From: an uncultured Gemmiger sp.
GTDB lineage: Bacteria; Bacillota; Clostridia; Oscillospirales; Ruminococcaceae
DNA: 47,144 nucleotides
Assembly (NCBI GenBank): GCA_944386225.1
Contig: CALXAH010000027.1
Span: 1-47,144 of the forward strand
Reading direction: 5' to 3'
Position 1 is the stretch's first letter. Each line of letters opens with the position of its first letter. The notes below the pieces were generated by a model. It saw only the letters and a list, made by a program, of their open reading frames with translations. It searched no databases and was not told the origin of the DNA. The translations under genes and the position numbers were made by a program. Below are positions 12,928 through 21,119 of this stretch, piece after piece.

Positions 12928-15687
12928 TTACGTGATCGTCACATAAAATGTATCACCGACCTGGTCTTCGCCCTCGGCATTGGTGTAGTTTTCCTCGTAA
13001 GCCAAGGTAAACGATTCGGCGTTGGCCGGTACTTCGTACAGCAGGATGCCGCGGCGCATATCGCCAGCAGTCAGGTCATACTGGGCGGGCAGGACGCCCT
13101 CGACCTCCACATCGTTGTCGGTTACCGGGTGCGCGCTGTTCAGATCCTCGCCCTCCTCCCAGTACAGCTCAAAGTCGCTGTCATACATGGGAATTTCATC
13201 GGTGCGGAAGGTGGAAATGGCCAGCGTCACCGCCAGCAGCTTGTTGCCGTCCGCAGGCGTGTAGCCGTTGTAGCTGTCCAGAACTTCGGCCTCGTTGATG
13301 CAGAAGTCGAAAAAGCGGGTGCGCATGACCGTGTTCAGCCCGGCATCGGCCGAACCCTCGCTGGCGGTGAGCGGTGCGCGCAGCAGCGAACTTTCACTGC
13401 CGTCCACCTCAACAGCCTCCCGGCTGCGCGGGTCCAGGGTGTAGTAAACATTATCTTCGGCCACCGTGTCCCATGTGCGGAAGTGCAGCAGCGGCGCACC
13501 GTCGTTATCGATCACGCACAGGCGTTCGATGCGCTGCCAGCTGTCATCCTGACCAAGGGGCGGCCTGTACAGTGCATTGACATCGCCGGTATCCAGATCG
13601 TAAGAATAAAGTTCAAAATCGCCAGTGTTTCCGTTTTCGTCCGTAGCATGGGAGACAAAGTACAGCTGATTGCCGTAAGCATTTATACTCCAAAACTGGA
13701 TATTGTTTCGGGCATACAGCCGGGACTGATTTTCGCCGGTGGCCAGGTCATAGGCATAAACGGTGTTGTACGCGGTCTCGCCGTCTGCGATATAGTAGAT
13801 CACGCCATCGTGCAGCAGCACCCCAAAGGTATCGAAATTCTCAAGCAGCGTCGTCTCGGTCTTGGTATTCAGATCGTAGGCGCGCAGCGTCTGTTCGGTG
13901 CTTTCATAGTAGACGACGCCGTCTTGGATAGCGATGGAGAAATTACGCGCGGCAGTCAGGATGCGGGTGTCCGGTTCAAAGGTCTCCCCGTCAACCTGCC
14001 AGGGGGCGTGATACAGGACACTGTACCCGTCCTCGTTTTCCAGGGCGATAAAGAGGCCGTACTCATTGACCTGAATATAATCGACCTTGTCCAGCTCGTA
14101 GAGAATGGTACGCTCGGAACTGCCGTCCGCCTGCTGGCAGACGACCTTATCGTCATAGTCGAAGTAGTAGAGCTTGCCTTTATAGTGGTTGATAAACCAG
14201 TGGCGGAATCCCTCATTGACACCGGAGCCGTCGGCGGCAATGGTGCCCTGGTTGCTCAGGTTGCCGTTGCTGTTGCCGGCCTGGGCCTCCAGATCGGCCG
14301 ACTGGCCGTTCTCGACGCCGCGCTCCAGCAGGTCGCTGGGGGAAAAGCCTCCCTCCGTGCTCCCGCCGCCGCTGCCACCACCGCCACCGCTGCTGCCGCC
14401 GCTGGCGGAGTAGGAATTCCCATCGTCCGTGAAAAAGAGGGCATAGCCCACCAGCGCCGTACAACCTACGCCGATAAGCACCACAATGGTCAGTACGCCG
14501 TAGCGCAGCCATGGCGGCACCCAGGCCAGAAGTTTGCGCCTGAGCTGCGGCGTCGGGCCGGGATTCGGCACGGGGCCGGGGTTCGGCGTCGGCCCCGGAT
14601 TCGGGTTCGGCCCCGGATTCGGGTTCGGCCCCGGATTCGGGTTCGGCCCCGGATTTGGGTTCGGGCCGGGATTCGGGTTCGGGCCGGGGTTCGGCGTGGG
14701 GCCGGGGTTCGGGTTCTCCCCCCGCAGTGCGGCGCGGAAATCTCCCACGCTTTGCCAGCGATCTTCGGCTCTGCAGGCCAATCCCTTGAGCAAGGCATCC
14801 TCAAAATCGGGCGTGAGGCCCCCGACCAGGGCGGTGGGCGGCACCAGCTCGTCATTTTCCATCCGGCTGGGAGCGTCCGGCGGCAGGATGCCGGTGATGC
14901 AGCGGTAAAGGGTGGCCGCAACGGCATAGATATCGGTCCAAGGACCGATCTTGCCGCGGCGCAGATACTGCTCGATGGGGGCGTAGCCCTGCTTGAGGAT
15001 GACGCTCATGCTGCGGCTGCGCTCGCCCATAACGCCGCGGGCGGCGCCGAAATCAATCAACTTGACCGCGCCGTCGCTGCACAGGTAGATGTTGTCAGGT
15101 GAAACATCCCGGTGGACAATGTTGACCTTGTGTACCGCTTCCAGCGCACGGAGGATCGGCTCCATAATGTGCATCGCCTGCTCGCAGTCGATGCGGCCGC
15201 CCTTTTGCTGCAAATAATCCTTCAGGCTGCCGCCGTCCAGGTATTCCATGGCAAAGTAGGCGGTGCCGTTCTCCTCAAAGTAGCTCTTGACGGCCACAAT
15301 GTGGGGATCGTTTTGGAAAGCTGCCAGGGTACGGGCCTCCTCCAGGAACTTGGTCATGCCATACCGATAGCTTTCTTCCTGCTGGTGGGAAAGCGCCGTG
15401 ACTTGGGTCACGCCGGGGGCGCGCAGGGCGATGCCTTCCGGCATATATTCCTTGATGGCCACACGCTCGCCAGTCACCAGGTCCTTGGCCGCATAGGTGA
15501 TGCCGAAGCCGCCCTGTCCCAGCACGCGTCCCACCAGGTATCGCCCGGCCAGAATGCTGCCCATGGGAAGCGCCAGGGGATATTTTCCCTGCCAGGCGGC
15601 AGGGTCGAATCCGCAGTGCGGGCAGGGGCCGGGTTCCGGCGGCCGCCCCTGGAAACAGTGGTAGCAAAGGCTGGGATCGTAGGTCAT
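12928..15687 (-). CDS. Transmembrane Ser/Thr protein kinase 1 (zinc ribbon, kinase, propeller-like, DUF4352-like)
   Basis: A 919-residue protein; the start at 15687 has GAGGAGGAG upstream and the extension to 16005 overlaps the neighbour. Layout: zinc ribbon with C8, C11, C22, C25; Hanks-type kinase about 48-320 with GQGGFG loop, K79 (AIKEYMPEG), HRDVSPDN with D194 and DFG with D212; a proline-rich tract of six-residue [NTV]PNPGP units; one transmembrane helix (GVLTIVVLIGVGCTALVGYALFF); a Gly/Ser linker; a propeller-like extracellular region (DUF5050 type); and a C-terminal module (FFDFCINEAEV...) resembling DUF4352, an Ig-like fold. The APE motif is replaced by GYAPIEQY, as is common in this branch. 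All active-site residues are present. Confidence 0.93.
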   Translation of the reverse strand: MTYDPSLCYHCFQGRPPEPGPCPHCGFDPAAWQGKYPLALPMGSILAGRYLVGRVLGQGGFGITYAAKDLVTGERVAIKEYMPEGIALRAPGVTQVTALSHQQEESYRYGMTKFLEEARTLAAFQNDPHIVAVKSYFEENGTAYFAMEYLDGGSLKDYLQQKGGRIDCEQAMHIMEPILRALEAVHKVNIVHRDVSPDNIYLCSDGAVKLIDFGAARGVMGERSRSMSVILKQGYAPIEQYLRRGKIGPWTDIYAVAATLYRCITGILPPDAPSRMENDELVPPTALVGGLTPDFEDALLKGLACRAEDRWQSVGDFRAALRGENPNPGPTPNPGPNPNPGPNPNPGPNPNPGPNPNPGPNPNPGPTPNPGPVPNPGPTPQLRRKLLAWVPPWLRYGVLTIVVLIGVGCTALVGYALFFTDDGNSYSASGGSSGGGGGSGGGSTEGGFSPSDLLERGVENGQSADLEAQAGNSNGNLSNQGTIAADGSGVNEGFRHWFINHYKGKLYYFDYDDKVVCQQADGSSERTILYELDKVDYIQVNEYGLFIALENEDGYSVLYHAPWQVDGETFEPDTRILTAARNFSIAIQDGVVYYESTEQTLRAYDLNTKTETTLLENFDTFGVLLHDGVIYYIADGETAYNTVYAYDLATGENQSRLYARNNIQFWSINAYGNQLYFVSHATDENGNTGDFELYSYDLDTGDVNALYRPPLGQDDSWQRIERLCVIDNDGAPLLHFRTWDTVAEDNVYYTLDPRSREAVEVDGSESSLLRAPLTASEGSADAGLNTVMRTRFFDFCINEAEVLDSYNGYTPADGNKLLAVTLAISTFRTDEIPMYDSDFELYWEEGEDLNSAHPVTDNDVEVEGVLPAQYDLTAGDMRRGILLYEVPANAESFTLAYEENYTNAEGEDQVGDTFYVTIT
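14553..14716 (-). repeat. 18-bp tandem repeat coding NPNPGP
   Basis: Eighteen-base units rich in GGATTCGGG/GGCCCC encode about nine consecutive [NTV]PNPGP hexapeptides between the kinase domain and the membrane helix of kinase 1. Several DNA units are identical, which points to recent expansion by slippage. The product is probably a stiff polyproline-like spacer. Unit number is likely to vary between strains. Confidence 0.85.
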
Positions 15688-15730
15688 TTTTTCTCCTCCT
15701 CGTTCCTTTTGCGTCATGCCCGGGGCAGGG

Positions 15731-17890
15731 TCAGAGCATCTCGTCCAGGCGGTACGCCTTGCCCTGCGCGTCGACCAGCAGGTTCTGGCTTTCTGCGGCA
15801 GAGTCCTGCCACAGGCACACAATCGGCTGCCCCTCCAGCAGCATAACCTGCGGGAAGTAGAGCTGCGCCCCCTGCGGGGCCGAGTAAAGCACGGTCGGTT
15901 CATAGCCTTCGGCGTCGGTGCGCAGCAGGTAGCTGCCGTCGCTTCGCTGCAGCACCAGGTAAAGCTGCCCGTTCGCACCGTTGATGGCCTGGAATTCCCC
16001 TTCATCGACCGTTAGCAGATCGGTTCGCCCCTGCCCGTTTACGCGCATACGCCACAGCGTCTCGCCCTCCCGCTCACCGTCCAGGTAAGGCTCGTAGCCG
16101 TACAGCCAGCCATCCATCACCAGCTCAAGGTTGGCGCGATCTTCCCACAGCACCTGCCGCTCGCCTGTTGCCAGGTCATAGCGCAGGGGGCGGCCATCGC
16201 TGCCGGTACAGTAAAGGCTGCCTTCCTCGTACAGCAAGGGCGATGTCTCCCCCACCGTCAGCAGCTCCTGCTCCGCGCCTATGGTGCCGTCATCATTCAG
16301 GGAACGCAGGCAGATCGTATGCTCCGGCTGGCCGATGACGCCCCGCTTGTATAGAAGCCCGTAGGGGGTGGCGCACATATCCTGCCAGTTCTGTGGCTCG
16401 CTTTCCAAAAGCAAGGTGCTGCGCTCGCCGTCGGTGCGGTACAAATCCTCGGAATACAAGATGTAGTACAGCGCCCCGTCAAAATCGTTCATGTAGCTGC
16501 AGGTACCCTTTCCCACAACACCGGTCAACGTAACGCTGCCGTTGTTTTGCAGGTTTCCGCTGGCGTTGCCCTCGGCATTGTAGCCATCCTGCACGGCGTC
16601 GATGGACGCCTGCCGCCCAAGCAGCACCGGGCCTTCCTCTCCCCAGGCCAGCACGCGGGCAGGGAACAGCCGGTCCTGATCGTCCTGCCACAACCGCACG
16701 CCCGCGTAAGCCAGCGTACCGGCCACCAACAGTCCCAGTGCGCCCGCCACCAGACCAATGCCCCGGCGGACCTTTTTCTGCCGCTGCAGTTCCGCCTGCA
16801 TCTGTTCTTCGCGCTGGCGGCGTTCCTCCTCCTGTTTACGGGCTTCTTCTTCCCGCTTTCGGGCTTCCTCTTCGGCGTGGCGGCGGGCTTCGGCCTCACG
16901 TTCGGCGCGTGTAGGCGGGCTTGGAATCTCGCCCAGCAGCGCACGCCTGAACTCCCCTGCGGTCTGCCATCGGTCGGCCGGATCCACCTCCAAACCGATG
17001 AGCAGCGCCTGTTCGCCTTCCGGCGGGAGCTGGCACAGGCTGGACGGCGCGATCAGGCCGTCCACCGGGCGGCGCTCGATGGATTCAGGCGGCATGCGCC
17101 CGGTCACGGTGCGGTAAAGGGTGGCTGCCAGCGCGTAGACATCGGTCCACGGGCCCTGGCGTCCGCGGCGGGAATATTGTTCCGCCGGGGCGTAGCCATG
17201 TTTAAGGATCACGCTCAGACTCTGGCTTTTTTCGCTGAACACATAGCGCGCCGCACCGAAATCCAGCAGCTTGATGCTGCCGTCCCGGCACAGGAAAATA
17301 TTGTCCGGGGAGATATCGCGGTGAATGATACCAGCCGCGTGAACGACGTCCAGCGCTTCGAGAACCGGCAGCAGCAAGCCGCATGCCGCCTCCCACGGCA
17401 GGGTGCCGCCCGCATCCTTTAGATGCTGCAGCAGGTTGATGCCGTCTAACCGTTCCATCGCGAAATAGCCGGTTCCGTTTTCCTCAAAATAGCTGCGCAC
17501 GCCAACAATGCCGGGGTGGCCGTTGAACCGGGCGAGCGTGCGGGCTTCCTCCAAGAACTTTTCCTTGCCGTAGGCAAAGCCTTCCTCCTGCTGGGGGCCG
17601 CCGGAACTCACATGGGTGGTTCCGGCGGTACGCATCGCCAGCCCTTCCGGGAAATACTCTTTGATTGCTACGCCGGTCTGTTCCTTCAAATCGCGGGCCG
17701 CGTAAGTAATGCCAAAGCCCCCCTGGCCCAGCGCCCGCCCCACCAGATACTGCCCGGCCAGAATGCTGCCGCAGGGCAGCGCCAGCGGATAGCGGTGCGC
17801 CGCGGCAGGGTCGAAACCGCAATGCGGGCAAGGTCCCGGCTCTGCAGGCCGGTTTTGGAAGCAGTTGTAGCAAAGGATATGGTCGCTCAT
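15731..17890 (-). CDS. Transmembrane Ser/Thr protein kinase 2 (zinc ribbon, kinase, coiled coil, propeller-like)
   Basis: A 719-residue protein, first gene of the operon. The start at 17890 (MSDHILCYNC) follows GGGGGGAT; an upstream ATG at 17962 would put the leader terminator inside the gene. Layout: zinc ribbon C7, C10, C21, C24; kinase about 47-315 with GQGGFG, K77 (AIKEYFPEG), HRDISPDN with D192 and DFG with D210; a charged coiled coil (repeats of EEEARKREEEARKQEEERR); a transmembrane helix (GIGLVAGALGLLVAGTLAYAGVRLW); and an extracellular DUF5050-type region. It is a paralogue of kinase 1 with a coiled coil in place of the proline tract and without the DUF4352-like end. The coiled coil suggests dimerisation-driven activation. 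Confidence 0.93.
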   Translation of the reverse strand: MSDHILCYNCFQNRPAEPGPCPHCGFDPAAAHRYPLALPCGSILAGQYLVGRALGQGGFGITYAARDLKEQTGVAIKEYFPEGLAMRTAGTTHVSSGGPQQEEGFAYGKEKFLEEARTLARFNGHPGIVGVRSYFEENGTGYFAMERLDGINLLQHLKDAGGTLPWEAACGLLLPVLEALDVVHAAGIIHRDISPDNIFLCRDGSIKLLDFGAARYVFSEKSQSLSVILKHGYAPAEQYSRRGRQGPWTDVYALAATLYRTVTGRMPPESIERRPVDGLIAPSSLCQLPPEGEQALLIGLEVDPADRWQTAGEFRRALLGEIPSPPTRAEREAEARRHAEEEARKREEEARKQEEERRQREEQMQAELQRQKKVRRGIGLVAGALGLLVAGTLAYAGVRLWQDDQDRLFPARVLAWGEEGPVLLGRQASIDAVQDGYNAEGNASGNLQNNGSVTLTGVVGKGTCSYMNDFDGALYYILYSEDLYRTDGERSTLLLESEPQNWQDMCATPYGLLYKRGVIGQPEHTICLRSLNDDGTIGAEQELLTVGETSPLLYEEGSLYCTGSDGRPLRYDLATGERQVLWEDRANLELVMDGWLYGYEPYLDGEREGETLWRMRVNGQGRTDLLTVDEGEFQAINGANGQLYLVLQRSDGSYLLRTDAEGYEPTVLYSAPQGAQLYFPQVMLLEGQPIVCLWQDSAAESQNLLVDAQGKAYRLDEML

Positions 17891-17944
17891 GGCAGATATC
17901 CCCCCGGCGGCTGGCGGTAAACGCGTCCTGTCTGCTGACGGGCA

Positions 17945-17991
17945 AGCAAAAAGGCACGCCACGGCCGCATACCTGCGGCCGGAACGTGCCT
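17945..17991 (-). terminator. Leader terminator/attenuator before the kinase operon
   Basis: On the minus strand AGGCACG (17985-17991) and GCGGCC-rich arms fold back on CGTGCCT (17952-17958), and TTTTTGCTTG follows directly. No minus-strand gene lies upstream that needs terminating, and the promoter is only about 120 bp away. The hairpin therefore sits inside the operon leader, 55 bases before the first start codon, and may act as an attenuator. A second small hairpin (GCATCC...GGATGC, about 18003-18024) precedes it and could compete. No known riboswitch core was recognised. Confidence 0.65.
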
Positions 17992-18058
17992 GCTTTTCAG
18001 CTGCATCCCAACACCCTCGGATGCTCTGGGCTCATCCAAGGTTACAAGATTATGATTC

Positions 18059-18078
18059 GTCTGTCTGTCTGTCTGTCT
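18059..18078 (-). repeat. (AGAC)5 tetranucleotide tract at the operon transcription start
   Basis: Five perfect GTCT units on the plus strand (AGAC on the minus strand) begin about three bases downstream of the predicted -10 box, so the transcript would start within or at the edge of the tract. Tetranucleotide tracts change length by slippage and at promoters can tune expression. Whether this one varies is not known. Confidence 0.7.
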
Positions 18079-18080
18079 AA

Positions 18081-18109
18081 ATTGTGCGCTGTGGGTCATA
18101 TTCTGTCAA
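18081..18109 (-). promoter_or_regulatory. Promoter of the kinase/FHA operon
   Basis: On the minus strand TTGACA (18104-18109), a 17-bp spacer and CACAAT (18081-18086). The -35 is perfect and the -10 is moderate. A-T rich sequence with TATAAT-like words lies further upstream (18120-18150) and could add a second promoter or an UP element. Confidence 0.5.
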
Positions 18110-18408
18110 TCCTCTCGCACAAATTTTATTATAATGTAAGATTATACTACTATTTGCACAAAAAATCAACCATTCTGTATATTTTTATGTATCGTTTTAT
18201 GTTCCGCCTGCGCTTCCTATACTTTCTCGGCTGCCAGAAACCAAAAACGGCCCGGCAACTGAATAAAAACATCGGTGTCGCCCTCGTCGGCGCACTGCGC
18301 CCGCAGGCGCGTTTCGGAGGGCTGCCTGGCCGCGGGCCTGTTGCCCCGGCCCTGTCATCTATAATGTCGCACAGCTTTTCACTATTTATTGAATTATGTC
18401 GCAGTTGC

Positions 18409-18437
18409 TTGTCATTTTCCTTGAATTGTGTTACACT
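18409..18437 (+). promoter_or_regulatory. Promoter of the broken AAA/DUF4143 gene
   Basis: TTGTCA (18409-18414), a 17-bp spacer and TACACT (18432-18437), 28 bases before the start codon at 18466. Spacing is ideal and the hexamers are good. Confidence 0.55.
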
Positions 18438-18465
18438 AAAACCACATCAACCTATGGAGGCGGCC

Positions 18466-19269
18466 ATGTTCTATCGCAAAGCGTATGACAAACTGAAAAG
18501 CTGGAAAGCACAGCCCAACAGAAAGGCCCTGTGTATTCAAGGCGCACGCCAAATCGGCAAGACGACGGTGGTGCGCGCGTTTGGCAAGGCAGAGTATGCG
18601 GAGCCAAATGACCTGCCCAAGATCCAGGTCATTTTCGATTCCATACCGGCACAGCTGAACGACAAAAACCGGCGGTTCCTTGTCAACTCACTGCGCCCGA
18701 CCGCCTGACTGGAACGCTATGCCGACAGTTTCAACTGGCTGGTGGACGCCGGCGTAGCGCTGCCATGCTACAATGTGACTGAGCCGAAAGCGCCGCTCAA
18801 ACTCAATGAGAAGCGGAATCTGTTCAAGCTGTTTGCCGCCGACACCGGGCTGCTCTGTGCGCTCTCAATGGACAATATCCAGTTCAGCATTTTGCAAGGG
18901 GATGTGAGCGTGAACATGGGCAGCATCCTGGAAAACGTGATGGCGCAGATGTTCACGGCCAACGGCTTTTCGCTGCATTATTTTGATACACATAAATACG
19001 GTGAGCTGGACTTTGTGCTGCAAAACGGTACGGGCATCGACCTGGTGGAGATCAAATCCGGCAATGATTACAAACGGCACGCCGCACTGGATAAGATTCA
19101 CCAAGTCGCCGATTGGCAAGCACGCCGGGCGCTTGTTTTCTGCAAAGGGAACGTGCAGCAGGAGAGCGGTGTTTTGTATCTGCCCTGGTATATGGCGATG
19201 TTTTATGCGCAACCCACGCCGCCCGAGGGCCTAATCTATCAAGTGAACTTAAGTGGCTTACCAATGTGA
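18466..19269 (+). pseudogene. Broken AAA ATPase (AAA_14/DUF4143 family)
   Basis: The start at 18466 follows TGGAGG. MFYRKAYDKLKSWKAQPNRKALCIQGARQIGKTTVVRAFGK carries the Walker A of AAA_14/DUF4143 ATPases, but the sequence then jumps to DLPKIQVIFDSIPAQLNDKNRRF, so about 200 residues including Walker B are missing in frame. A TGA at 18706-18708 replaces an Arg codon (PTA-stop-LERYADSFNWLVDAG). The C-terminal DUF4143 region (KLFAADTGLLCAL, GSILENVMAQMF, YFDTHKYGELDFVLQNG, DLVEIKSGNDYKRHAAL) is otherwise well kept, including the nuclease-like E-x-K. Deletion plus a nonsense codon make it a pseudogene; it has decayed only recently. Confidence 0.88.
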
Positions 19270-19337
19270 GGGAGCGGGTACGCCGCGGCGGTCATATTCG
19301 GGTAGTATGGCCTGCCGGGGAAGCCTGTTTTTTGGTG

Positions 19338-19356
19338 TTGACCACCATTTGACCAC
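19338..19356. repeat. TGACCAC direct repeats next to att scar (copy 1)
   Basis: TTGACCACCATTTGACCAC, two TGACCAC words 11 bp apart. The same string with a third word is found at 36691-36718. Each copy lies about 150 bp left of a tRNA-Arg 3'-half. Short direct repeats at that distance from an attachment core fit integrase arm-type sites (inference). Confidence 0.5.
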
Positions 19357-19423
19357 TTTTGTTTTTCCAACTGTTTTGATGAGTGAATTTTACGCTCCAG
19401 CATTGTTTATTCTACACGCAAAC

Positions 19424-19464
19424 CAGCGTGGGAAGTTGTGCAACCCGCACAAATTCCCGCGCTG
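19424..19464. repeat. Long symmetric inverted repeat beside att scar
   Basis: CAGCGtGGGAAgTTGTGC (19424-19441) and GCACAAaTTCCCgCGCTG (19447-19464) are separated by five bases. Sixteen of 18 positions pair and the two mismatches sit at spaced positions. No T-run follows, so it is not a terminator. It ends 30 bp before the tRNA fragment and may be a recombinase-binding core. Confidence 0.6.
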
Positions 19465-19494
19465 TATCATTGGATAGCATCGGATGTCACAGTT

Positions 19495-19539
19495 CTCCGA
19501 CCCGGAAGGCCGCTGGTTCGAATCCAGTCGGGCGCACCA
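19495..19539 (+). other. 3' half of tRNA-Arg(CCG), attachment-site scar (copy 1)
   Basis: The 45 bases fold exactly as tRNA positions 32-76: anticodon loop CTCCGAC (anticodon CCG), stem strand CCGGA, variable loop AGGCC, T arm GCTGG-TTCGAAT-CCAGT, acceptor strand CGGGCGC, A and CCA. No matching 5' half precedes it. The same 45 bases plus 14 more recur at 36845-36903. Integrases that target tRNA genes leave such 3'-half copies at element ends, so this is read as an attR-type scar rather than a working tRNA gene. Confidence 0.8.
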
Positions 19540-19544
19540 GAAAA

Positions 19545-19575
19545 GGTCGCTGTGTTTTCACACAGCGGCCTTTTT
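19545..19575 (+). terminator. Terminator after tRNA-Arg fragment
   Basis: GGTCGCTGTG (19545-19554) pairs with CACAGCGGCC (19561-19570), one wobble, followed by TTTTT. The left arm belongs to the sequence shared with the second tRNA fragment; the right arm differs. Confidence 0.85.
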
Positions 19576-19707
19576 GTTTTGTTTTCGGCTTCGCCCCTTT
19601 CATATTAAGCTGGGCATACCGCAATTATGTTTTAATCTCTGCTTTAAGCCTTGTAGCGAAACCTACGACTTTTTCTCTCCATTTTAGTAACCACTAAGGC
19701 ATTTAGC

Positions 19708-20631
19708 TTACCGTCGTTTCTCGGCAATCTCATCATAAAGCGGTTGAGGAATAAAGGAATGAAGGTATGCTTGATCGATGATTTTGGCATTTTTTGCGCC
19801 GATATACTGCATTTCATCAATCTCCACTTTTTTTCCATCATATTTATCGGCGGCCACACCCAACATCCCATTCCTTGAATATATTGCTACTGCAATTGCA
19901 GGACTTAGTGGATAAAAGATGCACGTGGTAGGTCTAACGAGGCCGTTAGAGAACAATCCCGTTTCTGTTTTACCAATACCTTCAACAAGTACCGGATTAT
20001 CACTTGTGACAAAAGGCATTTTGTCACGAAACATGTTTACATACACTATCCAGAAACCATTTTGCAATATTTTACAGTAACGATCGAAGTTCTTAGGCTC
20101 AAAGGCATGATTCAAAACAAGTTCCTTCTGGTACTGCTTAGAGAATTCTATATTTCTTATTTGCTCCTCGTATTTCTCGAGTAAAAATGGGGGAAGCAAC
20201 GATGCAACCTCTTGCTTAACCTGTTTTGTCACACTAGGGTAAATATGTCTGGTTACATAATCAATGCTTTGGGGAATTCGCATCAATTGTGCGACAATAA
20301 CTTTCGACAGCACTTCTTTGTCGGGAAGAGAGAGAACGGTTGCATTCTTTTGAGACAAAGTTACCTTAGCGATTATGTTCTCCATATCCCGTCCGCATAG
20401 AGTGTCAATTGTATTTGCAAAGAAATGCTCCCAGTATTTCGGATCATCTTTATCCGTTACATCGTAATAATCCTTGATGTAACCGACATCATCTGTCGCA
20501 GCGATGAAGAAATTTACTTGCCCTTTCTTCAGCATCCGCGTCCCAATCATAGTGGCTTTTCTGCCTTTGGTTCCAAATCTATCCAGATACCGTTTGGGAA
20601 CAATATGCTGATCCGTATAAGCGTTTGCCAT
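19708..20631 (-). CDS. DUF4238 domain-containing protein
   Basis: A 307-residue protein of low GC relative to its neighbours. The N-terminus ANAYTDQHIVPKRYLDRFG matches the DUF4238 signature (QHxVPxxYLxxF) and the middle holds FVTSDNPVLV and FYPLSPAIAVAIY, also typical. The family has no proven biochemical role; members are widespread in accessory regions beside mobile and defence genes. It lies 18 bp downstream of the Nudix gene on the same strand and could be the third gene of the SLOG-Nudix unit, although its base composition differs, suggesting a separate origin. Confidence 0.85.
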   Translation of the reverse strand: MANAYTDQHIVPKRYLDRFGTKGRKATMIGTRMLKKGQVNFFIAATDDVGYIKDYYDVTDKDDPKYWEHFFANTIDTLCGRDMENIIAKVTLSQKNATVLSLPDKEVLSKVIVAQLMRIPQSIDYVTRHIYPSVTKQVKQEVASLLPPFLLEKYEEQIRNIEFSKQYQKELVLNHAFEPKNFDRYCKILQNGFWIVYVNMFRDKMPFVTSDNPVLVEGIGKTETGLFSNGLVRPTTCIFYPLSPAIAVAIYSRNGMLGVAADKYDGKKVEIDEMQYIGAKNAKIIDQAYLHSFIPQPLYDEIAEKRR

Positions 20632-20649
20632 TGTGTCATCTCTTGCTTT

Positions 20650-21063
20650 CTAATGGTGTGTGTTGTGCATATGATACTCTGAACGCAATTTATCCAAAAT
20701 CGTCTCATCCACCGGGCAAAAATCATATTGGTCGATCTCGCCCACCGTGATCCATCGAATGTCGTTGTGCTCCAGCTTCTGGGGCACACCCTCTCGGATG
20801 GTAGCATGAAAGAGGGTCAGATGCACCGTCAGGTCTGGGTATTCATGGGTCACATCCATGAATACATCTCCCACGTCCAACGTGATGGCCAGTTCCTCTT
20901 GGCACTCCCGGACAAGGGTCTGCTGCTTTGTCTCTCCTGGCTCTACCTTTCCGCCCACGAACTCCCACAAAAGGCCCCGGGCCTTGTGAGCCGGGCGCTG
21001 GCAAATCATAAACTTGTCTTTATCCCAAATCAAGGCCGCTACTACTTCGGTCATTCGTGCCAT
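20650..21063 (-). CDS. Nudix (MutT-like) hydrolase, copy 1
   Basis: A 137-residue protein. The Nudix box GGKVEPGETKQQTLVRECQEELAI fits GX5EX7REUXEEXGU, except that Ala replaces the last Gly. The N-terminal strand MTEVVAALIWDKDKFMICQRP and LLWEFVGG are typical of MutT/8-oxo-dGTP-type hydrolases, which cleave nucleoside diphosphate-linked substrates. The ATG at 21063 is only two bases from GAGGGG; ATG at 21054 (MTEVV) is an equally likely start. It is 56 bp downstream of the SLOG gene. A diverged second copy with the same neighbour lies at 46238-46678, differing mainly in the last 20 residues. Confidence 0.92.
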   Translation of the reverse strand: MARMTEVVAALIWDKDKFMICQRPAHKARGLLWEFVGGKVEPGETKQQTLVRECQEELAITLDVGDVFMDVTHEYPDLTVHLTLFHATIREGVPQKLEHNDIRWITVGEIDQYDFCPVDETILDKLRSEYHMHNTHH

Positions 21064-21119
21064 CTCCCCTCTTATTACTTTCCATTATAGGGATACCGAC
21101 GTCTTTCAGCAAGGCACAG

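Noticed and set aside
13129-15102. 657-codon plus-strand open frame opposite kinase 1
   Set aside because: It is the complement of a GC-rich gene with full kinase motifs; its repetitive part is the reverse reading of the NPNPGP tract and it has no ribosome site.
17945-18060. Known riboswitch (for example c-di-GMP) in the kinase-operon leader
   Set aside because: No conserved riboswitch core was found; only simple hairpins are visible.
19459-19539. A complete tRNA gene including GCGCTG and TTGGATAG upstream of the 3' half
   Set aside because: The upstream bases do not pair with the acceptor or anticodon stem, and they form part of a different inverted repeat (19424-19464).
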